From the NCBI GenBank assembly GCA_031409875.1, contig JANNYB010000202.1, positions 62,001 to 126,000 of the forward strand: a stretch of 64,000 nucleotides of DNA. The letters run 5' to 3'. Both the position numbers and the translations under genes were made by a program. Positions 18,001 to 26,517 of this stretch are shown here, piece by piece. Source of the stretch: CALMEH01 sp031409875. Its GTDB lineage: Bacteria; Acidobacteriota; Blastocatellia; Pyrinomonadales; Pyrinomonadaceae. Numbering within the stretch: position 1 is the stretch's first letter; every line of letters begins with the position of its first letter. The notes beneath the pieces were generated by a model. That model was not told where the DNA came from and made no database searches. It worked only from the letters and a program-made list of their open reading frames with translations.

Positions 18001-19002
18001 TTATTTATATTCGACGACATCCAAAAAATATTTTCGGGGATTTTCTAGATTGATTTTATGCAAACCGGCGAGAATGTCCACAAAGCAGAGAAATTTTGAC
18101 GGAATAAAAACGAAAGTTTGGCGCAAATCGCGTTTTTTGAGAAAAATCGCCGTCAAACCGATAATCGTTATCAACAAAAAAACGATTTGCGGATAAAGAA
18201 ACGACGGCAAAAAAAGACAAATCAGCCCAAACAAAAGCCACGCGATAAACAGAATCGTGGTTTTCAGACGCAGACGGCAAAAAGCCAAACCGTAGCCTTC
18301 TTTGAAAGTATATGCGGCGGTTTTTGTGATTTCGCCAAGCCGTCCGACGATGATGTCGCGTTTAAAAGCTGAAAACAAACTGCGCGTTGTTTGCAGATGA
18401 AAACAGCGCGTATGACACGCCATCGAAATCGGAATTATATTGAGCGTCCAGCCATTTTTGACAAGGCGCAAACCGAGTTCGGCTTCTTCTTCGACCGCTA
18501 AATACGGATTAAACGAACCGACTTTTTCGAGTGCTTCGCGCCGATAAAAACAACACGGACCGCGCAGCCATTCGACGTTTGCAACATCTTCAAATCTTTC
18601 TTCGACATCGGTTAAAAGTTCGCCTTTTTCGTTCAAATCGTCTAAATAACCGTTGATTCCGCCAACATTTTCGTTTTTTTCAAAATGTTCAATTGCTGTC
18701 GGCAAAAAATCTTTATAAACCAGAGTGTCGGCATCGAGAAACAAAATAAATTCGCCGTTTGCATATTTTGAACCGACAAATCGCCCCGCAGAAGGCGAAA
18801 GTTTCATCGTCGGTTTGAGCGAAACAACGCGCACGCCAAGCGATTTGGCGATTGAAACCGTGTTGTCAGTCGAAGCCGAATCAACAAAAATAATCTCCGC
18901 ACCGCCGATTTGTTCAGCCGCGATTTGTGCCGCGCCGATACATTCGCCGATAGCTTTTTCTTCGTTGCGCCCGATGATAACGATTGAAACTCGTTTATTC
19001 AT
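18001..19002 (-). CDS. Family 2 glycosyltransferase with C-terminal membrane helices
   Basis: 333 residues from the ATG at 19002, which has ggaag 6 nt upstream and overlaps the stop of the upstream gene by 4 bp (ATGA); the frame could begin at 19056 but those 18 residues fall in the neighbour's coding end. VSIVIIGRNEEKAI (5-18), FVDSASTDNT (39-48) and the metal site FLDADTLVYK (88-97) mark a GT2, and EEEAELGLRL the acceptor-side motif. Two C-terminal membrane helices (about 255-300) anchor it. It closes a tightly coupled operon running from the GH10 gene. Sugar unknown. Confidence 0.88.
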   Translation of the reverse strand: MNKRVSIVIIGRNEEKAIGECIGAAQIAAEQIGGAEIIFVDSASTDNTVSIAKSLGVRVVSLKPTMKLSPSAGRFVGSKYANGEFILFLDADTLVYKDFLPTAIEHFEKNENVGGINGYLDDLNEKGELLTDVEERFEDVANVEWLRGPCCFYRREALEKVGSFNPYLAVEEEAELGLRLVKNGWTLNIIPISMACHTRCFHLQTTRSLFSAFKRDIIVGRLGEITKTAAYTFKEGYGLAFCRLRLKTTILFIAWLLFGLICLFLPSFLYPQIVFLLITIIGLTAIFLKKRDLRQTFVFIPSKFLCFVDILAGLHKINLENPRKYFLDVVEYK

Positions 19003-20204
19003 AACACTTCCGCCTGCGGTTTTAGTTGCTGATTTCTTTGCCGCGTGCGTTTCCAAGTTTTTAATTTCTCCGCCAAATCTTTCGGTAAAGCAGTTTTTGA
19101 AAAATTGCGAATGCGCCGCGATGCTCGATTAATCGCGCCGTAGGCGATTGCGGGAATTGTTTGGCGGCTTAAATTTACCGTCAACAAATCATTTTTTTGA
19201 TTCGCCCAATCGAATTTATAAGTTTCGTCGCCGCGCAAAAAATCGTATAAAACATTGCCGCGTTCAATCGCATTTTTAACCGAAAGACCGATTAAAACAA
19301 GTCCGACACTTCGGTTTGCCCAATCCAAATCGTAACCGGCATTGTAATAATAAAAAGTTTTTCCGTTGTCCAAACCATAAACCGAAGCGCGACATTCGCC
19401 TTCCGCCCAAAGTTCGTCAAAACGTATTAAATTCAGATTTTTAACAACCTCGCGCTGAAACGAAACGAGTCGCGGATGTCCACTGAGTTCCGAACCGCCG
19501 TCTGTTGCCCAACGCTTTTCGTGCAAATAATAAAATCGCTCAAAGGCTTCGGGAATTTCCGCCGGCGAAGTTATCGAACGAAACTCGAAACCTTCCGTTT
19601 TTTCGAGTTTTTTCAGTCGGCGTTTGAAATTATCGGCGCGTTTGCTTTGCTTCAAAACCGTTTCCCAACCGTTTGATAAATCTATCTGCGGGCAAACGGA
19701 AATGTCAGAACAGCCTGTGTAAACGGGCTGTTTTTGGTTGGCAATCGAATCAACAGCCCGCTCACGCAGGCTGTTCTGACAAAACCAAACTGTTTCCGAA
19801 TCGCTTGCCAGATTTTCTAAATCAATCACATCAAATGAATTCTCCGCCTTCAAAAATTCAAAAATTGCCGCTAGAATTTCAGCTTTGTCTTCGCGTTTTG
19901 CAATCAAATCCAAATAATCCGCGCCGCCGTTTGCTTCGCCGATAAAAGCAAGCCGTTTGAGATTCATTCCCAAAACTTTTTTCTCCTGCAAACAAAGCGG
20001 TAAAATTCCGATCAGTTCAGTTTCGCGCTTAACTGTCAGAATAAAAGGACTTCGGTCTGCGCCGAAATTTTTAAACCAAGCCGTTTGCCATTCCCAAGAA
20101 AGAAACGGAGCGCATTCGGACACGACAAACAAACGCTTCCAATCGCCGCGCAGGGCAGCAAAAGCGTCCGGTTCGATGATTATTTCAACTATGATTCGGC
20201 TCAT
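18999..20204 (-). CDS. FemAB/GNAT-fold acyltransferase (CelD-like, Acetyltransf_6)
   Basis: 401 residues. The N-terminal ECAPFLSWEWQTAWFKNFG (29-47) and the C-terminal GVLVIGLSV/YDFLRGDETYKFDWA pattern (here DFLRGDETYKFDW) are characteristic of the CelD/BcsL group of GNAT-fold transferases common in exopolysaccharide loci. It probably acylates a sugar. A REP-like palindrome (19703-19781) is translated within it at about residues 142-167 (NSLRERAVDSIANQKQPVY), between the two halves of the fold. It overlaps both neighbours by 4 bp (ATGA), so translation is coupled. A second member of the family lies at 20998. Confidence 0.82.
   Translation of the reverse strand: MSRIIVEIIIEPDAFAALRGDWKRLFVVSECAPFLSWEWQTAWFKNFGADRSPFILTVKRETELIGILPLCLQEKKVLGMNLKRLAFIGEANGGADYLDLIAKREDKAEILAAIFEFLKAENSFDVIDLENLASDSETVWFCQNSLRERAVDSIANQKQPVYTGCSDISVCPQIDLSNGWETVLKQSKRADNFKRRLKKLEKTEGFEFRSITSPAEIPEAFERFYYLHEKRWATDGGSELSGHPRLVSFQREVVKNLNLIRFDELWAEGECRASVYGLDNGKTFYYYNAGYDLDWANRSVGLVLIGLSVKNAIERGNVLYDFLRGDETYKFDWANQKNDLLTVNLSRQTIPAIAYGAINRASRRIRNFSKTALPKDLAEKLKTWKRTRQRNQQLKPQAEVL
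19703..19781. repeat. REP-like palindrome family 1, copy c, inside a coding frame
   Basis: Imperfect 30-bp arms (19703-19732 and 19752-19781; three mismatches) with a 19-bp loop. The arm begins TGTCAGAACAGCCTG, a variant of the arms at 9025 and 57058. The frame of the host gene is kept open through it. Confidence 0.85.
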
Positions 20205-20989
20205 ATTTTACGCGGTTTTTGCGGCAGATTCGGACTTTTATATCTTCCAAAATCAAATAAATCGGTTTCGTGCGGAAAGTTATAAAGTTGTAGTTGAACT
20301 TCTCCGAATTGCGCGGTGGCATATTCAAGCAAGGCTTTGATAAAAATTATCACGCCAAACATTTCGAAAGTTTCTTCGGTCGTTGTCAGAAAGATGTAAA
20401 AAGGATTTTCCTTGCCGTAAATCTCACAATGTTTGCTTTCGATAAGCTCAAAACCAACTGCACCGCCGAGATAAATTGTCGCAGCAACGGCAAAATAAAT
20501 TTTTGTTTTTAGCGGCAAATCCCACCAAAATCTGAAAAAGAAAATCGCCAACAAAAAAACCAGCACGCCCATCGGAATCACCCAGGCGAAGTAGAAAATA
20601 CCGAGTTGTCCGCCGCCCAAAATCTCGCGCATCGGCTCAATCATTCGCTCGTGAACGGAGACGAGTTCATCAAACGTCATAAAAAGAAAACCGATAGAAA
20701 GAACCGTCCAATAAATCGAATATAAATCTTTCTGTCTTCTTTTGAGAACGGTAATGATCGTCAGAATAACCGAAGCAAAGAGCAGTATCAGCGCAGAGAA
20801 AAAAGACGGCACATTCATCTCGAAGTCAACATAAAAAAGTTTGTCTAATTTATGAAGAATCATAAAATTATGTCCGGTCAAATCGTCTGCCACAACCGAG
20901 GCGAGGCTTAGCAAAATCAGCACAGAAGCCATTATTGCCAATGTGCGGACAATGGAGGCGGAGTTTAATAATAATTTTGAATTCAGCAT
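20201..20989 (-). CDS. Integral membrane protein of unknown function
   Basis: 262 residues with about six or seven membrane helices (for example 14-36, 62-84, 95-111, 131-157, 163-182, 198-220). Polar residues lie within or beside helices: FDELVSVHERMIEP and TEETFEMFGVIIF, which might be catalytic or ligand sites, but I do not recognise the family. It sits between two GNAT-fold transferases, overlapping the downstream one by 4 bp and lying 8 bp from the upstream one, so it is co-translated with enzymes that probably acylate the polysaccharide. A membrane partner that moves or presents the acyl donor is one guess; nothing in the sequence proves it. Confidence 0.6.
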   Translation of the reverse strand: MLNSKLLLNSASIVRTLAIMASVLILLSLASVVADDLTGHNFMILHKLDKLFYVDFEMNVPSFFSALILLFASVILTIITVLKRRQKDLYSIYWTVLSIGFLFMTFDELVSVHERMIEPMREILGGGQLGIFYFAWVIPMGVLVFLLAIFFFRFWWDLPLKTKIYFAVAATIYLGGAVGFELIESKHCEIYGKENPFYIFLTTTEETFEMFGVIIFIKALLEYATAQFGEVQLQLYNFPHETDLFDFGRYKSPNLPQKPRKI

Positions 20990-20997
20990 CTTATTTC

Positions 20998-22194
20998 TTA
21001 CGAGTTTCTGTTCTTAAATTTACGCAAACGACTAATAACGGAAAATTTCCACTTCCAAAGCATCGCGCCGACAATTCCGCGCCGAAAAATATAAAAAGCA
21101 ACATGCTCGCGCTCGCCCGTCGCCCAAACTTTTTTGTAATCGGTCGCCGGAGAAAGCATATCGAGTTCGTTTGAACCGTTGCGAATGCAGTCGGTTAAAA
21201 ATTCCTTAATCACGAGATTTCCGGGCGAATAGCGCGAATAATTTTCATCAAAAGACGTTTTCCAAAAGATGGTTTTTTGCGCGTATTTGATGTTGATACT
21301 CATCGCAATCGTCTTGCCGTCGAGCTTTAATTCGTAAATCGAAAGCGCGTTTTTCGCAGCAACGGCGCGGGCAAAATCTTTGTGCAATTTTTCTGAACGG
21401 GCATCGCAACTTGCGGCTGTTCCGCCGCGACCTTTCCAACTTTGCGCTTCTAAATCAAAATATTTTTGCATCAATTCGGGCGAATATTCGCGCGTTTTGA
21501 CAAATTTGACCGTGCCGATTTCTTTCAAACGCTTCAATCTTCGCTTGAGTTCTTGGCGAAAATGACGTTTCAAACTTTTGGAAAATTCTTCCGTTAATTT
21601 TTCTTTATCAACGCCTTGCGGCAACGCGATAAACGGCGCAGAATCCATCTGCCAAACGCCGGTTTTGTAATTTTCGCTTTCGGCAAGCGTAATTAAATCA
21701 GCCAACCAACTTTCTTTTTTGACCAAACGAAATTCTAAAACCTGCCAATTTTTCTGCTTTTTTATTTCTTCCCAAAGTGCTGCAACAATTTCCTTTCGTT
21801 CGGTTTCATCCGCGCCGTGAATTAAATCAAAGCGTTGCGTTTGCAGATTAAAAACGGCTTGCAGTTTACTAACCGGAATACCGTGAAGCGTTTCTTTTTT
21901 CTCGACAATCGGCAAAACAGCGCGTAATTTTTCGCCGCGTCTGACGACTAAAAGTTTGACTTCCGTTTCAAAATTTTTGACAAATGCGGCAAACCATTCC
22001 GGGCGAAAAAACGGTTCGTTGCTCGCGCCTTCTTCGCACAAAATTATCCATTCGGCAGAAAGTTTTTCGATAATTTCAACACCGCCGATTAAAATTTCAG
22101 TCTGAAAATCGGATTTTGCGCGAGTTTCATTGACAGATGATTTTTCAATCAAAAAGTCTTGGTTATTTTCTAAAAAAGTAGTAGTTGAAGACAT
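20998..22194 (-). CDS. FemAB/GNAT-fold acyltransferase (CelD-like), second copy
   Basis: 398 residues from the ATG at 22194; a TTG five codons upstream (22209) overlaps the previous stop and is less likely. NEPFFRPEWFAAFVKNFE (near 55-72) and the C-terminal SPGNLVIKEFLTDCIRNGSNELDMLSPATDYKKVWATGE segment (quoted in part: LVIKEFLTDC, LSPATDYKKVWA) match the Acetyltransf_6/CelD pattern, the same family as the gene at 18999. The pair may add two different acyl groups, or act as a complex. It directly follows the GH10 lipoprotein gene (4-bp overlap), so the operon is GH10, GNAT, membrane protein, GNAT, GT2. Confidence 0.8.
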   Translation of the reverse strand: MSSTTTFLENNQDFLIEKSSVNETRAKSDFQTEILIGGVEIIEKLSAEWIILCEEGASNEPFFRPEWFAAFVKNFETEVKLLVVRRGEKLRAVLPIVEKKETLHGIPVSKLQAVFNLQTQRFDLIHGADETERKEIVAALWEEIKKQKNWQVLEFRLVKKESWLADLITLAESENYKTGVWQMDSAPFIALPQGVDKEKLTEEFSKSLKRHFRQELKRRLKRLKEIGTVKFVKTREYSPELMQKYFDLEAQSWKGRGGTAASCDARSEKLHKDFARAVAAKNALSIYELKLDGKTIAMSINIKYAQKTIFWKTSFDENYSRYSPGNLVIKEFLTDCIRNGSNELDMLSPATDYKKVWATGEREHVAFYIFRRGIVGAMLWKWKFSVISRLRKFKNRNS

Positions 22195-22205
22195 ATTTTT
22201 TTCTT

Positions 22206-23564
22206 TCAAACTTTAATAATCCATTCGTTTGCGCCGTCTTTTTTTAGCTCGAAAATCTTCTTTATCAGTTTGCCGTTGACTAAAATTTCGACTTCGTAAA
22301 TCCCATAAAAACCGCGAAACTTTGCGTCATTTTTAGCAGCTAAATCTATCTGCAAATTTGTTCGCCAATCAATGTTTATCAACCGATTAAGCGTTTCGTA
22401 ATTTGCTTTCGGCTGATTATTTTCGTCAATCAAACCGATGCCGGGAAGCCACGCTCTTTCGTCGTCAATGCCCCAAGTTACAATTGCTTCAACGTGCGGA
22501 TTTCCAAACGCAACCGTATAAAATTCACGATAAAATTCGGCTTGTTTTTCCGAGTTCCAAACTCCGTTTTGATAGTTTCCCGAAATCGCCAGCGGCGTTT
22601 TTCGGTCGTGATAATCAAGCGTTTGTGCGCTGAACTCGGTAATTTGAAGCGGCTTGCCAAGCGAAACGTAACGCTCCAATTGTTCAGCGACATTTGACGG
22701 CTCAAACCATTCGCCGTTGGCGTGTGCTTGAATGCCGATAACGTCAATCGGCACATCTTTTTTGATTAAATTTTCGAGTAAATTAAAATATTTTTCGCGG
22801 TTATAATTATGTTTTTCAATTGCACCGAAAACGCCGTATTCATTGAGCATCAAGCGTTTTGTCGGTGCAATCTCACGCGCTTTTCGGAAAGCATCTTCGA
22901 TATATTCCTCGCCGATATTTCGCGTAAAAAAATCAGTTTTCGGCGCAAGTGGTTCGTTGACGATTTCCAAATCTTCGACGTTTTCGGATTTCGCCAAAAC
23001 CGTTTCGATTCGCTTTTCCAAAATCGGCAAAAGTTCGTCTTTTTTTGCAGGAAGCCATTTCGGAGTTCCGGCTTCATTCGTTCCCCAAAGCACCGGCGCG
23101 GCTTCGATTTTCAAATTCATTTTTTGTGCCGAAGCAATTTCACGCTCAAACCAATTCCAATTTTCCGCGCCGCGTTTCGTTTCGACAAAATCCCAATAAT
23201 TTCCGACGACTGCAAAGTTAAAAAGTTTCGCAAAATGCTTTTCGTAATCGCTGAGTTTTTCGGGCGCAAGATCGTCAATTTTCAAATAACAACCAAACTT
23301 AAACGAATGCGAAATTTGCTTAATTTTTAATTTTGCAGATTTGCCTTCTGCGCCGACAATTTTGATGTTCGCATCGCCTTTGCGGAATTTTTCGATGTTG
23401 TGTTCGGCTTGCAAAAGTGCCGCTTTGTTTTTGTCTTGATTAATTTTGGCGGTGGTTGAGCTACAAGCAGAAACGGCGCACAGAAAAAGCAAAAAACAGC
23501 TTCGGAATAGCTGATAGCTGATAGCTGATAGCTGATAGCTGTCTTTTGGAAAAATGTCTCTCAT
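22206..23564 (-). CDS. GH10 family glycoside hydrolase lipoprotein (endo-xylanase-like)
   Basis: 452 residues from the ATG at 23564 (an ATG at 23606 lies inside a palindromic repeat). Residues 1-34 are a lipoprotein signal ending SAC-SS, so the enzyme is anchored in the outer or inner membrane. The GH10 barrel shows both catalytic glutamates: the acid/base in LEIVNEPL (Glu204) and the nucleophile in LQITEFSA (Glu310), plus VLWGTN (a W..H-like substrate site) and WGIDDERAW. The signal region is partly made of a gctgata heptamer repeat (SYQLSAISYQL). A glycosidase inside an exopolysaccharide operon suggests trimming or releasing the polymer rather than feeding on plant xylan; the true substrate is unknown. 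Confidence 0.87.
   Translation of the reverse strand: MRDIFPKDSYQLSAISYQLFRSCFLLFLCAVSACSSTTAKINQDKNKAALLQAEHNIEKFRKGDANIKIVGAEGKSAKLKIKQISHSFKFGCYLKIDDLAPEKLSDYEKHFAKLFNFAVVGNYWDFVETKRGAENWNWFEREIASAQKMNLKIEAAPVLWGTNEAGTPKWLPAKKDELLPILEKRIETVLAKSENVEDLEIVNEPLAPKTDFFTRNIGEEYIEDAFRKAREIAPTKRLMLNEYGVFGAIEKHNYNREKYFNLLENLIKKDVPIDVIGIQAHANGEWFEPSNVAEQLERYVSLGKPLQITEFSAQTLDYHDRKTPLAISGNYQNGVWNSEKQAEFYREFYTVAFGNPHVEAIVTWGIDDERAWLPGIGLIDENNQPKANYETLNRLINIDWRTNLQIDLAAKNDAKFRGFYGIYEVEILVNGKLIKKIFELKKDGANEWIIKV
23508..23540. repeat. Heptamer tandem repeat (gctgata) in the signal-peptide region of the GH10 gene
   Basis: Four to five units of the 7-mer gctgata lie in frame in the start region of the GH10 lipoprotein and are translated as SYQLSAISYQL on the minus strand. 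Confidence 0.85.
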
Positions 23565-23581
23565 CTTATTTTGCTTCGCGC

Positions 23582-23651
23582 TCTGAGTTCCGCATTTATG
23601 CGGCAAAACCGTCAGCGAAGCGCGACGGTTTCACGCTGAAGCGTGGACTCA
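23582..23651. repeat. Composite palindrome family 2 (three nested hairpins)
   Basis: Outer arms ctgagttc and ggactca flank three small hairpins: ccgcatttatgcgg, accgtcagcgaagcgcgacggt and cacgctgaagcgtg. The same build occurs at 24479, 33455, 54825, 57970 and 59949. Confidence 0.85.
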
Positions 23652-23656
23652 AAACT

Positions 23657-24463
23657 TTATCCGAAACGCATCTGATTTATCGGCGCAACATTCTCTTCGA
23701 GTTCTAATTTTTTTAATTTTGAAAACTGCAACGCAACCAACAATAAATAAAGCGGATTGAGATAAACGTAGCGTTTCCAAAGTCTTCGCGGTTCTTGAAC
23801 GAATCTGTAAAACCATTCAAGCCCGCGTTTTTGCGCCCATTCAGGAGCTTGCGAAACCGTTCCCGCGTGAAAATCAAACGCCGCGCCGACCGCCAAAAGC
23901 GGCAATCCAATCATCTCACGATTTTCAAAAACCCAAGTTTCCTGACGCGGACAACCCAAACCAACAAGCACAATTGATGCGCCGCTTTTTTTGATTGTTT
24001 CGGCAATTTCCAATTGCTCTTCCGCCGTAACTTGTCGAAAACGCGAAGGTTGTTTGCCCGCAATTTCTAATTTTGGAAACTTCGCCTTTAAATTCGCTTC
24101 AAATTTCTCCAAAACCTCCGTCTGACTGCCGTAAAGATAAATGCTCAAACCTTCGCTTGCGGCTTTTTCGCAAACTTTCAAAGTCAAATTCGGACCATAA
24201 ACGCGGTCGGGCAATTTAACTTTATAAAGCCATTTTAAAGCCCACCGAACAGGCTGACCGTCCGGCACAACCAAATCCAAATTGTTCAAACGATAACGAT
24301 GAATCGCGTCCAACGCGCCCGTCATCACGCCGTGAACTGCCAACGCGCTCACCGCAAACGGACGTTTTTTCCGCGCCGCCGAAATAATTTTTTCAACCGC
24401 CGATTCATAATCAACGGCATTTATTCCGACACCTAAAATGTTATGTTTTCCGAAATCGAGCAT
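23657..24463 (-). CDS. WecB/TagA/CpsF family glycosyltransferase (GT26)
   Basis: 268 residues from the ATG at 24463; the frame begins at 24502 but the first 13 residues come from a repeat. ILGVGINAVDYESAVEKI (8-25 from this start), the conserved PDGQPVRWALKWL, RVYGPNLTLKVCE, LYGSQTEVLEKFEANL and GLGCPRQETWVFENR are the hallmarks of GT26 enzymes such as TagA, which add ManNAc (or a ManNAc-uronate) to a lipid-linked GlcNAc. Soluble or peripheral, with a basic C-terminus. Composite palindromes lie on both sides, so it is a separately bounded gene within the same strand run. Sugar inferred from the family only. Confidence 0.9.
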   Translation of the reverse strand: MLDFGKHNILGVGINAVDYESAVEKIISAARKKRPFAVSALAVHGVMTGALDAIHRYRLNNLDLVVPDGQPVRWALKWLYKVKLPDRVYGPNLTLKVCEKAASEGLSIYLYGSQTEVLEKFEANLKAKFPKLEIAGKQPSRFRQVTAEEQLEIAETIKKSGASIVLVGLGCPRQETWVFENREMIGLPLLAVGAAFDFHAGTVSQAPEWAQKRGLEWFYRFVQEPRRLWKRYVYLNPLYLLLVALQFSKLKKLELEENVAPINQMRFG

Positions 24464-24478
24464 TTTTTGATAAATGTT

Positions 24479-24550
24479 CTGAGTCCCGTCTTTAGACGGC
24501 AAAACCGCCGCGCTTCGCTAGCGGTTTTAGCACGCTGAAGCGTGGACTCA
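24479..24550. repeat. Composite palindrome family 2
   Basis: Outer arms tgagtccc and ggactca with inner hairpins ccgtctttagacgg, accgccgcgcttcgctagcggt (over 20 only in part quoted: gccgcgcttcgctagcgg) and cacgctgaagcgtg. Confidence 0.85.
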
Positions 24551-24554
24551 AAAC

Positions 24555-25649
24555 TTAAGCGGCAACCGAATAATACTGTAATTCTTTGCGGAATTTTTCT
24601 TCCGTCGCTTCGACAATTTCTTCGATAATCGTTTCCAAATCGTATTCGTATTTCCATTCGGGATAATCGTTTTGAAAACGGCTGACATCGCTCACCCACC
24701 AAATATGGTCGCCTTCGCGGGCTTCGTCTGAAATGTTGTAAAACAAACGCTTTCCGGCTTTTTCCTGAGCAATTTCGATGGCTTCAAGCACGGAACAATT
24801 GCTGTGGCGACTGCCGCCGATGTTATAAACTGCGCCGGCTTTCGGGTTTTGAACAAACTGCCAGAAGGCTCGGACTAAATCGTTTGAATGGATATTGTCG
24901 CGGACTTGTTTGCCTTTGTAGCCGAAAATCGTGTAATGCTTTTCGTAAATCAGACATTTGATTAGATACGCCAAAAATCCGTGCAGCATCGCGCCCGAAT
25001 GCGCCGGTCCGGTCAAACATCCGCCGCGAAAAATTCCGGTTTTGATGCCGAAATAACGCCCGTATTCCTGCGCCATCACGTCTGCCGCAACTTTCGATGC
25101 GCCGAAAACGCTGTGTTTTGAATTATCAACGCTCATTGATTCGTCAATTCCGCGCTCAAAATACGGGTGATATTCGTCAACTTCCCAGCGCGTCGCTTTT
25201 TCCGTCAAAGGCAAAAAATTCGGCGTGTCGCCATAAACTTTGTTAGTCGAAGTAAAAATAAACGGCGCATCGGGACAAAATTTGCGCGTCGCATCGAGCA
25301 AAACGAGCGTTCCCGTCGCATTGACGCTAAAATCCGTCAGCGGTTCTTTCGCCGCCCAATCGTGCGAAGGTTGCGCCGCCGTATGAATAACGACTGAAAT
25401 ATCTTTGCCGTATTTGCTGAAAATTTCCTTAATCGCCGCTTCGTTGCGAATGTCGGACGAATAGTGCATAAAATTTCGCAAAGTTTTCTTCAAATTCTGC
25501 GTATTCCAGTCAACCGAACCGTCTTTACCGAAAAAATATTCGCGCATATTGTTGTCAATTCCGACAACTTTAAAGCCTAATTCGTGAAAAAATTTCGCCG
25601 CCTCGCTTCCGATTAAACCGGAACTGCCTGTTATAATTGCTACACTCAT
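24555..25649 (-). CDS. NAD-dependent epimerase/dehydratase, CDP-paratose-2-epimerase-like
   Basis: 364 residues, extended SDR. GSSGLIGSEAAKFF (8-21) is the NAD-binding GxxGxxG; TSTNKVYGDTPN and RGGCLTGPAHSGAMLHGFL are characteristic of the CDP-paratose 2-epimerase (TyvE/RfbE) branch. The catalytic YxxxK appears as FGASK (HSVFGASKVAAD), with Phe at the Tyr position; I believe this occurs across one branch of the family, but I cannot confirm it here. It would make a tyvelose- or arabinose-like epimer for the polysaccharide. Single gene between palindrome and the methyltransferase gene, same strand as the cluster. Confidence 0.78.
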   Translation of the reverse strand: MSVAIITGSSGLIGSEAAKFFHELGFKVVGIDNNMREYFFGKDGSVDWNTQNLKKTLRNFMHYSSDIRNEAAIKEIFSKYGKDISVVIHTAAQPSHDWAAKEPLTDFSVNATGTLVLLDATRKFCPDAPFIFTSTNKVYGDTPNFLPLTEKATRWEVDEYHPYFERGIDESMSVDNSKHSVFGASKVAADVMAQEYGRYFGIKTGIFRGGCLTGPAHSGAMLHGFLAYLIKCLIYEKHYTIFGYKGKQVRDNIHSNDLVRAFWQFVQNPKAGAVYNIGGSRHSNCSVLEAIEIAQEKAGKRLFYNISDEAREGDHIWWVSDVSRFQNDYPEWKYEYDLETIIEEIVEATEEKFRKELQYYSVAA

Positions 25650-25730
25650 AATTCTTTTTATTTACTTACACTTAGTAAAGTTTCAAAAGTCATAATTTTC
25701 CACGTTTTGAGGCAGAAATATTGAGCTTTT

Positions 25731-26507
25731 TTAACTTTTTTTTGCCAAATAATAAATCCAATGCGATGCGCTGTCGTTTTCAACCAATTTTCCTTCGATG
25801 TCGTAAGCCTCAATGCCGAAAAATCCGATTTCCGTCAGTTGTTTTATTTGCTTTTCGATGCTGATGTAATAAGTCAGAAGAGAAAATCGGTGATCGCCGT
25901 CATTTACAACAGCATAATTTTCGGCGTTAATTTCGTGCTTTTTCATCTTGAAATGTTTCGGCAGATGATAGAGACAATGCAGAACAAATATGAAATACTT
26001 GGCATCAAATTTGATATTTTGATGCCACGGCAGTTTTTTGAAATATTTGTAATCCCGATTGTGCGACGAGAACATAAAAATTCCGTCTTTTTTTAAGACT
26101 CGATAGATTTCTTTCAAGGCTTTTACTCTGTCCGCGTTTGAAATCGCATCAATGCCGTTGTAGGAAAAAAGAACAAAATCAAAAGTTTCGTCTTCAAATT
26201 CAATCAAATTTCGCGCATCGCCGCATAAAATCTTGGCGTTTGGATATTTTTCGCCCGTTTCTTTGGCAAATTGGGCGACATAATCCACGCCAATATAATC
26301 ATTGCTGACTTGCAAAAGAAACTTGGTCGTTCTGCCGCCGCCGACTCCAATGTCGAGAATTTTTGAATCTTTAATTGTCGGAAAAAGTTTCTCAAACAAA
26401 ACTTTTTCGGTTTCAAAAAGTGTTTCAAGACTCTGATAATAAGTCAGCACATCAGCGCGTGAATAAGTTGATTGATTGGTGAAGTTTAGCGATATTTGCT
26501 CTTGCAT
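25731..26507 (-). CDS. Class I SAM-dependent methyltransferase
   Basis: 258 residues. ILDIGVGGGRTTKFLL (about 49-64) is motif I, IGVDYVAQFAKE the acidic loop, LCGDARNLIEFEDETFD motif III and FVLFSYNGIDAI motif IV. The build is that of Methyltransf_11/25. It lies in the run of polysaccharide genes with 10 bp to the deacetylase gene upstream. Methylation of a sugar in the polymer is inferred; there is no direct evidence for the substrate. Confidence 0.85.
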   Translation of the reverse strand: MQEQISLNFTNQSTYSRADVLTYYQSLETLFETEKVLFEKLFPTIKDSKILDIGVGGGRTTKFLLQVSNDYIGVDYVAQFAKETGEKYPNAKILCGDARNLIEFEDETFDFVLFSYNGIDAISNADRVKALKEIYRVLKKDGIFMFSSHNRDYKYFKKLPWHQNIKFDAKYFIFVLHCLYHLPKHFKMKKHEINAENYAVVNDGDHRFSLLTYYISIEKQIKQLTEIGFFGIEAYDIEGKLVENDSASHWIYYLAKKS

Positions 26508-26517
26508 ATTTTTATAA

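Noticed and set aside
22809..23330. A 173-residue plus-strand frame
   Set aside because: It is antisense to the well-supported GH10 gene and its composition (F, R, K, I rich) is that of a shadow frame.
24555..25649. Loss of activity of the epimerase because of FGASK instead of YGASK
   Set aside because: I believe the Phe is common in this branch of CDP-paratose-2-epimerase-like proteins, so I did not raise it as a lesion; an alignment would settle it.
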